A DNA stretch of 64,000 nucleotides. Source: Rugalucina vietnamica (taxonomy: Eukaryota > Mollusca > Bivalvia > Lucinida > Lucinidae). The notes under the pieces were generated by a model, which ran no database searches, had not been told where the DNA came from, and saw only the letters and a list, made by a program, of their open reading frames with translations. Made by a program: the position numbers and the translations under genes. The stretch is taken from the NCBI GenBank assembly GCA_964017185.1, contig OZ024875.1:44657986-44721985 (forward strand), given 5' to 3'. Below are positions 54,356 through 64,000 of this stretch, piece after piece; position 1 is the first letter of the stretch; every line of letters starts with the position of its first letter.

Positions 54356-56036
54356 AGGTGACCAATGGTCCTATAAACGCTCACCTGAGATCTGGGATAT
54401 GCGACCTAAGCTGACCTTGCCATAAAATAGGTCAATGTCATCCCGGGGTCATGATTAATACAAACGTTGTAGAGCTCCATTCACTGATGCTTCAGGCTAT
54501 GTTTCAAAATCATAGGTCTTCCGATTCTGAAGAATAAGATTTATAAAGGTTTTTGCTATTTATAGCCATGGCGGCCATCTTGGTCACTTGACCTGAACCA
54601 TTTATATTAACTTTCATTCCCCTTTCCTGACGATGCTCTACATAAAGTTTGGCTTTGACTGGCAAAGCGGTTTCAGAGAAGAAGATGTTTGAATATTATG
54701 GTCATATACATTTATATAGTCCCGGGGCAGGGGTTAATTACATTTTACTAATTTTCCCCATTCAAATGCATGGGCAACCTATGTTGGCCTTGTCATAAAA
54801 CAGGTCAATGTGACCCCAAGGTCATGATTTATATAGACTTTGAAGCGCTTTTCTCCCTGATGCTTCATGCCAAGTTGCAAAATCATAAGCCTTCTTGTTC
54901 TGGAGAAGAAGTTTTTTAAGGTTTTTGCTATTTATAACCATGGCGGCCATCTTAGCCAAGTGACCTTAACCATTCATATAAACTTTCATTCTCTTTTCCT
55001 AAGAATGCGTCACACGAAGTTTGGCTTCGATTGGCCAAGCGGTATCAGAGAAGGTGATCTTTGAATATTATGGTAATATACATGTATATATCCCCCGGTG
55101 GGGGCAGACCTGCCCCTGGGGTACATTTATTTTCAGAATCGTAAATATTCAGTCCATTTGCCCATTTTCATAAAGTTTTTCCCTTCAAATGACATTTCTA
55201 CATTTTTCCCCATTCAAATGCATGGGCGCCCTATGTTGACCTTGCCCATAAGATAGGTCAAGGTCATCCCAGGGCCATGACTTATATAAACTTTGTAGGG
55301 CTTCTCCCCCTGATGGTTCATGCCAGGTTTCAAAATCGTAGGCTTTCTGGTTCTGGAGAAGATTTTTAAAGGCTTTTGCTATTTATAGCCATGGCGACCA
55401 TCTTGGTCATGTGACCTTGACAATTTACATAAACGTTCATTCTTCCATCCCAACGATACTACATATAAAATTTGGCTTTGATTGGTCGAGCGGTTACTGA
55501 GAAAATTAAGTTTTACATTTAATTTGTAAATGACCTTTGGCCAAGGTCAAGAATTGACCTTGACTTTTAATACTCACAATACTTTATAAGCTCAACATGT
55601 TGTCTGTATCTACAAAAATTTCAGGTCACAGGCTGTAAAACTTCTTGAAAAATTCAATGTTTTTACTTTTTTCCATTGAAAAGCCTATGTAACCAAAATT
55701 GACCTTGTCGTAAAATAGGTCAAGATCAACCCAAGGTCATGATTTATATCAACTATGATGGGCCTGAGTCCCCAATGCTACACACCAAGTTTCGTTGAAA
55801 TCGGTCCACCGGTTCCAGAGAAGAAGATTCTTTAATGGTTTTTAACATATATGGGCAGGGCGGCCATCTTGGTCAAGTGACCTCGACCATTTATATATAC
55901 TTTCGTTCCCCCTTCCCAGGGATGCTCCACATGAAGTTTGGCTTTGATTGGCCATGCGTTCTTAGAGGAGAAGATCTTTGAAAATGTAACTGAAGACGGA
56001 CAACGGACGGAAGACGGACCTTCGGCTCAGGTGAGC
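54356..56036 (+). mobile_element. Helentron-associated element B
   Basis: 5' end CCAGGTGACCAATGGTCCTA + TAAACGCTCACCTGAGATC, nearly the same as element A. The 3' end is ACGGACAACGGACGG and CCTTCGGCTCAGGTGAGCT. Four ~400-450-bp core units carry GCCATGGCGGCCATCTTGGT, GTTTGGCTTTGATTGGC and AAAATAGGTCAAGGTCATCC. The cores share nothing with element A. The split host sequence is rejoined at A|A without a duplication. Confidence 0.65.
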
Positions 56037-56039
56037 TAA

Positions 56040-56130
56040 TAAACTGCACCATGGGTGATATACGGGGAGATCTTTTGGGCCTCCACACGGCACAACACCA
56101 GCTGCAGTAATAGCAAGAAGATGATTTGTG
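56040..56130 (+). pseudogene. Exon-like segment E copy, 3' part after element B
   Basis: CTGCACCATGGGTGATATAC + GGGGAGATCTTTTGGG, then CTCCACACGGCACAACACC. A one-base deletion in the run before CCACACGGCAC breaks the reading frame relative to 53484. Confidence 0.4.
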
Positions 56131-56640
56131 TTCAAAATTGTAACCACGTCAGTGTGTGCGACCAATTACCATTTTGTATCACATTTTGTTATCAATCTTC
56201 GTGCATGTTACTGTGTGATTCATATCAGGAATTTTATGACATGTAGCAGGCTAAAATATTCTTCGAGTTAGTGAGTGTTTCTGTTTACTAAATATCTTAT
56301 TCTATTCAGGGTCTTTCCTCTATCGCTGTTTGGAAGATACCTGGTATAAAACAAACTGCTTGCCAGATAGAGAAGAAAGCCATTATAAAATATACAGTTT
56401 GAATACAACTTTAAACTTAGTCATGTGATGTTTTTTTAATTATGCTTAATGCAGTTTGATTTACGATGTAAGTTTTGCATTTCTATAGGCTTCGGACATC
56501 AGAAAAGTCACTTGTCATTGTAAGTCACTATGCGAAACTAAGAGAAAATTAATCTCTTGATTAGCAAAGCGTCAGGGGACCTTTGCTATTAACCGAGAAA
56601 GCTTATGTCTATTAACCGATTTCACGTGCTGCAATGAGCA
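56131..56640. other. No recognisable feature
   Basis: AT-rich. A 63-codon ORF at 56055-56246 is a shadow of the exon-like remnant and its flank. Confidence 0.4.
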
Positions 56641-56780
56641 CCTGATCATCACGGAAACACGAAAACATGTCTGTGCAATGCATACCCTTATACCCCATTT
56701 TAGCTCACCTGAACCGAAAGCTCACAATAGAGCTTAGATAATAGGCATGCTCAGGCGTCGTCGTCGTCGTTTTCCTCGTC
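56641..56780 (-). mobile_element. MITE family 2 end joined to a Helentron-type hairpin
   Basis: CACGAAAACATGTCTGTGCA to ATACCCCATTTT is a truncated reverse MITE 2. AGCTCACCTGAACCGAAAGC + TCACAATAGAGCTTAG and (GTC)n is a reverse 3' end of the element A/B type. Insertion again follows TTTT. Confidence 0.6.
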
Positions 56781-57149
56781 GCTGTCGTGGAAAAAAGGTA
56801 AACGATGGATTTTTCAGACGTATTTTTATGGCCTGTGACCAGAAAGCTGGTAGAAACACACGTTATTGAGTCAATGAGTTATGAGAGTTTTCAAGGCAAT
56901 GTGCATAAAATAAATATGACGCAGGGCTCATCACATTTATTTCTGATTTTGTTTGTATTTTTGCCTAATTGCACTTCATAAAATCGTATAGAATTATGCA
57001 TTTTGAGTACCTGTTATGATCGACTTACCACGTCTATTCTAACCGATTCCCAGAATGGTCTTTATTTCATCACGACCGTTCCATGATTTCATGTTATGAA
57101 CCTGTGATAAAAATGTAAAAATAAAAAACAGGTATCCTTTAACAGCAGG

Positions 57150-57560
57150 GAACATACATCACGAAAACTTGCCCAGGCAATATACAGAGAATTTTTTCAC
57201 ATAGGGGATGTACGAGGAGACCTTGAGGGCCGCCACACGGCACAAAACCAAAGAAAATTAAAACTGAGCAATGAACATATTCATGAGAAAGGGTCATGAC
57301 ATGGTTATCGGCTACTTAATTAAGGTGAATGATTTATGGAAAGGTTTATATTCTGAAAGCTGTGGTTTTACTGGCTTCAAGTATATAATCTGCACTATAG
57401 TTGATGTACGGGGAAATATTTTAAAGCCGCCACACGGCACATCAGAAATAGCTACAATGCCGATTTCAGGAAACAGCATTATCTTCATCTTCGTTGGTGA
57501 TGTGAAACACAAGCCCTGGGATTTTATCAGTTTCAATATTTTCAATTTTTATCTATAATA
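57150..57560 (+). pseudogene. MITE 2 scrap and two exon-like segment E copies
   Basis: ACGAAAACTTGCCCAGGCAA ends at 57190. GGGATGTACGAGGAGACCTT + GAGGGCCGCCACACGGC (57202) and GTTGATGTACGGGGAAATAT + TTTAAAGCCGCCACACGGC (57402) are segment E copies. The second is open as CTIVDVRGNILKPPHGTSEI, ATMPISGNSIIFIFVGDV and on to a stop at 57556-57558. The first has a one-base deletion like 56040. Confidence 0.35.
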
Positions 57561-57738
57561 GTCGAAAAAAAAAAAGATGTCAAATGAAAAAGAAAAACGG
57601 AAAATAATGGTGTTCTGTTCGTGAGAGTCAGAAAAAGTAGAATTATTCAATGGCCAGTCTACAAATAAAATCTGACTTGGCGATCTTGCCTCAACATACA
57701 TTTGTGCCCTCGTCACTTCCTGGACATTTCGCCGTAAC

Positions 57739-57807
57739 ACAAACACACACACACACACTGAGAGAGAGAGAGAGAGAGTGTGAGAGAGAGAGAGAGTGAG
57801 AGAGAGG
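57739..57807. repeat. (CA)n-(GA)n compound microsatellite
   Basis: Nine CA units then ~25 GA/GT units. Generates a Ser/Leu-rich ORF on the minus strand that is not a gene. Confidence 0.9.
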
Positions 57808-58092
57808 CTTAATAGCAAAATAACCAGTGGTTCACTTCTATATTTGACATTGTATTTAGATACAGTGTTTATGCAAAGCTAGTACTATAGCGCCTGAACA
57901 TGTGACATAACTAAGGCCGTTGTTACAAAAACATTTCGGGGACAATGTGCTTGTAAGATCATTTAACCTCTCATCAAGTGTTTTATTATTCGCTCTGATG
58001 AGTATTTTATTTTCAAGTCAAAGATGTCGGAAGGATACTTTAAAGCTTTGTGTCAGTGAGATTCTCAGACGACCAGAGATGTCACTACTTAA

Positions 58093-58378
58093 CATTATGA
58101 AAACATGCCCATGTAATATACAGGTGTTTCCTTAGTTGTAATATTTGATTTTTTTAGTAGAAAAATATTGATGTTTTTCTTATATTTGCTAAAAACATAG
58201 ATTGTGAGTACACGTTAGAACCGCCTCGGTGAGGCGGTTCTAACGAGTACCCACAATCTCTGTTTTGGAGCAAAAATAAGAAAAATAAGTATACCCCTGC
58301 ATACCCCAGGTTTTTTTTTATATATATAAAAGTGGGATTTAAGAGGGTATACATTGCACGGACATGGTTTCCTGGTGA
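58093..58378 (+). mobile_element. MITE family 2 copy
   Basis: ATGAAAACATGCCCATGTAA to GCACGGACATGGTTTCCTGG, with central palindrome GTTAGAACCGCCTCGGTGAG and inverse. Confidence 0.8.
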
Positions 58379-59337
58379 TTACGCACAGGATCATTCACTG
58401 AAGAAGCTTGTCAACGTTGGTTAAAAGTAGGATTCTGTGGGTCATTCGAGTATTATTTTTATTTGTTAATCACGTGTATAGCGCATTGTTCTCTGGCACA
58501 CACACGTATTTGAGTCGGGGAAAAATAATCGTGATGTCTGTTAATATCATTTTATTTTTATCATGATCGTGGTGTGTTTGATTCGAAACAAAGTATCGCA
58601 AACGGTTCTTTGTTAGCGTTGATACATGTACTATTATCAAGCACTATTGTACATGTTTCTACTTGTATTTCACCCAGTTTAACTCTGGCATATTGTCTTT
58701 TTCCTTTGGCTATGTAAGAGATAAGACGATAATGTTTGAAACAAATACAATGCTATTTTACGGCCATGCTAAAGAGCTGAGCTCAATGCGCCTAGAACGT
58801 AAAACAACACTGTTTCTGGCGCCCGGATACATGATTATATTTTGTGCAAATCACTGACAGATGCTAACTGATGAAAATGGAATTTTAAACATATGCATTT
58901 TCTCCCACCCATCAGACAAGACTATCCCTTTGTGTATCTGTAAGAGATTTTTCTGTCCCAGCCATAGTACCTTACAGCTGACCCCAAATGTAAATCATTT
59001 CTGTATTTAAGGATGTTGTATGGGACATCTTTGTCTTCGCTTTGGGAAATACACCCGGATTTCATCTAATTAGAGCCAAAGTGTGTAGCGTTTTTAAATT
59101 GAAATTTGCACTCAACATACCGTTTTATGTTTATCTATTCCTTGAGACTCGACACACAATATCCAGATGTCACATTGCAACGCATTTTGACCTTAAAGCA
59201 TGTCCAAGCACATGTTTGAATTTATTTGTGGTCACAAAATGTTTGAAACACACCCTAGGATACCATGACACAGACATTACCATATATATGCATCAACAAA
59301 CACAGAAGGCAAACATGGCAAAGGAAGTTTTTGTTTG
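58379..59337. other. No recognisable feature
   Basis: AT-rich single-copy DNA. ORFs of 64-98 codons at 58663 and 59042 have no family signature. Confidence 0.4.
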
Positions 59338-59640
59338 ACTTCATGCTTAACGTCCCAATCAAAAGCAAAGGTCATGTCGGGACATTGCCTCCATTTTATG
59401 GGACTTTTACCCAAAGTGAGGATGTCATGACATCCAACAAGTGCTTCAAATATAACCATCCAACTAAGCCACAAAGGCTTATATGTATGGATGGTTTGAT
59501 TTGAACCACTTTTCCTTGGCTGGGTCAAACCAGAGCGGTATACCAGTAATCAGCTGGTCAGTCAGAAGCGTGTAAGCTTTGCCTGGAAGCAAAAACAGCC
59601 CATCTATTTCTTTAGGCCCCATGCACTATTTGGTTGTCAT
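59338..59640 (+). repeat. Dispersed repeat family D, copy 2
   Basis: TTAACGTCCCAATCAAAAGC to CTTTAGGCCCCATG, matching 11945-12230. An additional TTTACCCAAAGTGAGGATG stretch is present here and in the 63690 copy but missing at 11945. Confidence 0.65.
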
Positions 59641-60045
59641 TTTGATTGAATAATACATCAGCCATGTGAGGAGACTGTAGCAGCATATGATGGCTTTGCG
59701 CCAATGCAACGCGCTACAAATGTGATATTTGGTGAATGATAAAAACCTGAAGTACAAAAATGCATGTTCATTGAGTGTGTTTAATGTTTAATATTGAAGA
59801 GTATACAATATTACCGAGTTGATTTTGGGTGAAATGATCTTCAAATATTGTTAAAATACAATGTACAGTCGAGTTTCCGGTTACGCAAAGTTCCCGACTC
59901 CGGAAATCCTTATTAAAAACATGGTTAAACATGTATTACCAGTACCTTCAAAACAAATAATCAGTTTTTGTTCTCTTGGCAATTTTCTGAACATTGCATT
60001 ATCCAATAAATATCTGTGAATGAGTTCACTCACACCAATTTTTAT
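59641..60045. other. No recognisable feature
   Basis: Plain AT-rich DNA. Confidence 0.4.
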
Positions 60046-61060
60046 CGCACCTGCTTATAGCAGGGTGCGATATAGGAGTTCAAATTTCCGTCCGTCCGTC
60101 CGTCCGTTCGTCCGTTCGTTCGTTCGTCCGTCCGTCAACATTTACGTCGAAGTTTAGTTTTCTCGACATCAGTGATAGCTGCGAGTCTGAAACCTTGCAA
60201 AGTAATTGTCCCTGACATACCCTTCAAGCACGCACCTTAACCTGGTGCCCTTGACCTATATTTCACGGTTCACTGACTTTGCAAATTTTTACGTCGAAGT
60301 TTTGTCAACATTTACGTCGAAGTTTGGTTTTCTCGACATCAGAGGTAGCTGCAAGTCTGAAACCTTGCATAGTAATCGTCCTTGACATACCCTTCAAGCA
60401 CGCACCTTAACCCGGTGCCCTTGACCTATATTTCACGGTCCACTGACTTTGAAATCTTTTACGTCGAAGTTTGGTTTTCTCGACATCAGAGATAGCTGCA
60501 AGTCTGAAACCTTGCATAGTAATTGTCCTTGACATACCCTTCAAGCACGCACCTTAACCTGGTGCCCTTGACCTATATTTCACGGTCCACTGACTTTGAA
60601 AATTTTTACGTCGAAGTTTGGTTTTCTCGACATCAGAGATAGCTGCAAGTCTGAAACCTTGCATAGTAATTGTCCTTGACATACCCTTCAAGCACGCACC
60701 TTAACCCGGTGCCCTTGACCTATATTTCACGGTCCACTGACTTTGAAAATTTTTACGTCGAAGTTTGGTTTTCTCGACATCAGAGATAGCTGCAAGTCTG
60801 AAACCTTGCATAGTAATTGTCCTTGACATACCCTTCAAGCACGCACCTAAACCCGGTGCCCTTGACCTATATTTCACAGTCCACTGACTTTGAAAATTTT
60901 TACGTCAAAGTTTGGTTTTCTCGACATCAGAGATAGCTGCGAGTCTGAAACCTTGCATGGTAATTGTCCTTGACATGCCCTTCAAGCACGCACCTTGACC
61001 CGGTGCCCTTGAACTATATTTCACGGTCTATTGACTTTACCCGATGCAGGTGCGATATCG
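60046..61060 (-). mobile_element. Hairpin + (CCGT)n + 147-bp tandem-core element (pearl/HINE-like C)
   Basis: The hairpin TATCGCACCTGC...GCAGGGTGCGATA (60047-60075) is followed by (CCGT)n to ~60136. Then come six core units, the last five with ACGTC(G/A)AAG at 60314, 60461, 60608, 60755 and 60902, i.e. exactly 147 bp apart. It closes with GATGCAGGTGCGATATCGAC, an inverse of the first hairpin arm. Units are >95% alike by eye. Confidence 0.7.
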
Positions 61061-61620
61061 ACCTCGGCGGAGTTCTTGTTATCTTTAGTAGCTTTTTGCG
61101 TGTCAAATTTTATGACATCTGATGTCACACTGTTACATACCGAGAGCAAAGAAACATCGATTATGCATGGAAACAACCATGTACATTACGTACATGAAGG
61201 ATCTCATAAAATTATATAGAAAATTGTAAACACTGTTACATTATATTTAATGGCAAACACAGGCTGGACCAGAACCCAATACTTCAAACTTACGTAGATG
61301 ACACATTGCCGGGGCTAAAAAATCAGCAAGAATGTACAATTTCTTTTGGAATAGTCGCTTCTATGAGGTAATGGCTTCAAGAAACGAAAAATTTGGTCAT
61401 AAAAATCTTTCCTGCAAAGTAAAGGATATGACTTTGTCTACATCTTGTCGGGTATAGTCTAGCAGTAATTAAAATTCTATTCTTCTGATGGCAATGATTT
61501 ATCATTGACAAGAACATTTTGCGAAACCAAGTACTTGACTGTAATGGAAATTTGATTTTATGACAATTACTAAATTTATTCACCCAAGAAACACAAAAGA
61601 AAAAGCGGCTCTCCTAGCAA
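61061..61620. other. No recognisable feature
   Basis: AT-rich. Small ORFs at 61031 and 61377 are unsupported. Confidence 0.4.
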
Positions 61621-61624
61621 AACG

Positions 61625-62072
61625 TGGGGAGCCTGGTTTGCTACCAGAGAACCGGACTAACAACTGAGAGGTCATGATTCGGTCCAATACCCGCCTCCGC
61701 CATGTAGTGTTCCTGAGCAAGACACTTCAAGCTCCGGGCGGCCCCCGTGGCCGAATGGTTAAGGTCGCTGACTTCAGTGCTCTTGATCATTCGATCATCT
61801 CACCTCTGTGGGTTCGCATCTCGCACGGGGCATGAGTCACATGTGGGACAAGCATAGTTCTGCTTGCGGGTGTGTCAGGTGTTTTTCCCCGGGTACTCCG
61901 GTTTTCGCCACACCTACCGATTGATTTGTCTCGATATGAGTAAAGAAGCTTGAAAGGGATGCAAAATTGAAAAAAAAAAAAAAAAAAAAAAAAAAACTTC
62001 AAGCTCCACAAAGTATCAGTTTCGTACCCAGAAAGGGATGGCTTTGTCTCGCAATGACTAAATAATAGTTGT
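61625..62072 (+). repeat. Older SINE, split by a younger SINE
   Basis: GGTCATGATTCGGTCCAATA (B-box-like) and TTCCTGAGCAAGACACTTCA (central-domain motif) on the left; CTTCAAGCTCCACAAAGTAT ... CTCGCAATGACTAAATAATAG on the right of the inserted element. The two sides read as one SINE body once the insert and one duplication copy are removed. Confidence 0.6.
61737..61996 (+). repeat. Younger tRNA-derived SINE with poly(A) tail and 12-bp target duplication
   Basis: Head GGCGGCCCCCGTGGCCGAAT + GGTTAAGGTCGC (A box) and GTGGGTTCGCATCT (B box). Body with GTACTCCGGTTTTCGCCACA, tail of 25 A. ACTTCAAGCTCC occurs directly before (61724-61735) and after (61997-62008) the element. Perfect duplication and tail indicate recent LINE-mediated retrotransposition. 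Confidence 0.85.
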
Positions 62073-62490
62073 GAAATACATTACGGCCAAAACACAAAAG
62101 AAAGTGAGAGAAAAAAATAATGACTTGACACAACCATCCTATGAGTCAGTATTTACATTAGACCCAAGGTTGCAAATAACATGTCTAGGCAAAACAGTTA
62201 GATGTTGCTTCAATGACTTGTTTGGTAATGTTTTTACGTCCCACTTAATACTGTAGCTAAGGTCATGCGGATAAACTAGCTCATTTTAAATTTTAACCGG
62301 AAAGGCTGAAGAACCCTTGGATCAATACCACTCTGGAAACAGTTCAATAGGCCCAGAGCTATGTATACATGTACATGTATGTCGATATTGTACCAGGTTG
62401 ACCAATAGTTTTGATCAATGTTTTGCTTGACCGACTTTGTCCAAGGACTATCCTATAAGGGGGTACAAGATAGACAAGTTTCAGTGGTCA
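62073..62490. other. No recognisable feature
   Basis: A 61-codon ORF at 62071-62256 is unsupported. TGTACATGTATG-like palindromes occur near 62368. Confidence 0.4.
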
Positions 62491-62495
62491 TTTTT

Positions 62496-62501
<6 letters not shown>

Positions 62502-62580
<79 letters not shown>
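62502..62580. repeat. (TA)n microsatellite
   Basis: About 38 TA units with one TTTA interruption, followed by T10. Confidence 0.95.
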
Positions 62581-62582
<2 letters not shown>

Positions 62583-62599
62583 TTTTTTTTGCTTTGCTG

Positions 62600-63426
62600 T
62601 TGGTATGGGTAACTTTAAGTGTTGTAATAAAAATAATAATAATAGATCTAATAAATAAATAAATAAATTTTATACTTTAGGAGGACAACAAATTTAGCAC
62701 AATTGACAATCTTCCATATGGTCCTCCAGTGAATACAGACAGTGATCAGTATCAGACCTTTTTTATTTTTTTTTCAGTCAAATTCTATATATTTTCGAGA
62801 TGCAAGTAATGCTATATTTTGAAAGAAGAGAATCCAGTGCTTGCCTTATAATGCTGAGCGCCAAGCAAAGTAGCCACTGATACCATTTAAACGGTCTTAT
62901 TTATGATGCGGCTCTGGATCTAACCTACGACACTCTAACCATTACACAATGAGCAAGCACGATTTGGGAAAAATATCCGCAGGCTGTCAGCAGTTAATTT
63001 GGTTGTTTGTATGGAGGCTTAACATTCCAGTCAACAATTTTTTAGTTATGTCGGGGCGGAGCCAACGCTTGTGGGGCTGTCAGCAGTTTAGCAGTGTAGC
63101 ATTGAAGTGAAGTCCCAAATCACGTACTTTGTAATATATATCAGCAGTAAGACGAATAGCAACTATTTAAGAAAAATCTGAAACTTAGACCACTGAATCA
63201 TATTCTTGTTGTAGTGTCAGCGTTTTATGCCCTACTTACATCGCAAGTCATACTGAAACAAGGGCCCCTACCCATTGGGGCCCCAGAAGGAAATAGATGG
63301 GCTGATTCTGCCTCCAGTGAAAGCCTGTACGATGCTGACTGGCTATCTGTTTACTGGTTAACCGCTCGGGTCTGAGCCTGCCCAGGAAAAGAGGTTCCGA
63401 GTCTGACCATCCGCACATTATAATAT
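62600..63426. other. Mostly featureless; one family D scrap
   Basis: GTATGGAGGCTTAACATTCC + AGTCAACA at 63010-63037 with TTATGTCGGGGCGG resembles family D ends. (AATA)n at 62650. Otherwise nothing. Confidence 0.4.
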
Positions 63427-63662
63427 GAGCCGCATCGTGAGAAAACCGGAATTTTGCATATGCGAAAACAAAGGCGCAGATCAGATTCGCAGTAACTGCG
63501 AAGCTGATCAGCGCCTTTGGTTTCACCACTCGGATAGTAAAATTTCTCTTCTTCCTAAATCCGAAATTTCAAGCTTTTGACCATTTTCTGAGACGGCACA
63601 CACCCGTTTATGTCGGACCTGGTAGGAAACCGCGAAGACCGGTTTTCTCGCATCAAGGCTCA
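63427..63662 (+). mobile_element. MITE family 1 copy
   Basis: TIRs TGAGCCGCATCGTGAGAAAA and inverse, ending CATCAAGGCTCA. Central palindrome GCGCAGATCAGATTCGCAGT with inverse. TA on each side. Confidence 0.85.
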
Positions 63663-63689
63663 TATATTATAACCCCTTTTGGCTTTGTC

Positions 63690-63890
63690 TGGTTATATTT
63701 GAAGCACATGTTGGATGTCAAAGACTCATGACATCTTCATTTTGGGCAAGAGTCCCATAAAATGGAGGCAATGTCCCAACATGACCTTAGCTGTTGACTG
63801 GGACGTCTTCATTTTGGGCAAGAGCCCCATAAAGTGGAGGCAACGTCCCGACATGACCTTAGCTGTTGACTGGGATGTAAAGCATCAATT
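63690..63890 (-). repeat. Dispersed repeat family D, copy 3, with internal 74-bp tandem duplication
   Basis: Reverse of the family: CATGTTGGATGTCA, then CATCTTCATTTTGGGCAAGA ... ATGACCTTAGCTGTTGACTG twice in tandem. The two sub-copies differ at a handful of positions. Confidence 0.7.
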
Positions 63891-64000
63891 CGAACGAATT
63901 CAAACTGAGACAGGGCATATTTGAAATTTCATCTGGAATGAATATGCCGGAGAAGCCCTAGAGCGATTTCCCAACCACTTATTACATAGCAGATAGCTTT

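Overview
The window is animal nuclear DNA, most probably from a bivalve mollusc. It is AT-rich and intron-bearing, and most of it is old, nested transposable elements of kinds typical of bivalves. These include short palindromic TIR elements, tRNA-derived SINEs, and hairpin + (CCGT)n + tandem-core elements that resemble 'pearl'/Helentron-associated (HINE-like) repeats. The host assignment is inference from this repeat content; no rRNA, mitochondrial or species-diagnostic gene is present. There is no bacterial-type gene organisation.

The one host gene I can reconstruct is on the + strand. A phase 1-1 exon at 2628-3233 encodes a complete MAM domain. Exons at 11310-11427, 15243-15465 and 18596-18710 encode the C-terminal half of a zona pellucida (ZP) module, ending in a furin-type RRKR site. 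A terminal exon at 23034-23215 encodes a membrane-spanning segment, a short basic tail and the stop, followed by a poly(A) signal. All junctions among the last four exons agree in splice phase, and the MAM exon's phase is also compatible. The product would be a secreted/type I membrane MAM-ZP protein. The ZP-N half is not visible, and the interval where it should lie is almost all transposons. The terminal exon sits in a 3.76-kb unit duplicated head to tail (21310-25073 and 25074-28828), giving a second potential last exon at 26798-26979.

Region by region: 1-5.7 kb has a LINE-like fragment, low-complexity DNA, the MAM exon, copies of one YLDD reverse-transcriptase element (seven in the window) and a dead Tc1-like transposase. 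5.7-9.2 kb is a TTA-flanked TIR element filled with a dense array of GGATATCC palindromes on a ~21-bp period, containing a second, TA-flanked TIR element. 9.2-11.1 kb holds two reverse RT copies. 11.4-14.3 kb is a TA-flanked TIR element holding SINEs. 14.6-21.9 kb is intron with MITEs, a ~185-bp tandem array and a Helentron-like element that carries an unrelated coding fragment. 21.3-28.8 kb is the tandem duplication. 28.8-34.2 kb has satellites, microsatellites, a split DUF6589-like fragment and MITEs. 34.9-37.8 kb is a broken ORF with 8-residue (24-bp) repeats and an OTU-protease domain. 38-47.9 kb has inverted-repeat elements, including a ~5-kb giant inverted repeat. 48.7-58.4 kb has MITEs, a TATA/Inr promoter candidate and a dispersed exon-like repeat. 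58.4-64 kb has SINEs, a 147-bp-period array and MITEs.

The genes do not form an operon or visible pathway. The host gene and the layered insertion history (which element sits in which) are the main information here. Boundaries were read by eye, and approximate ends are stated as such.
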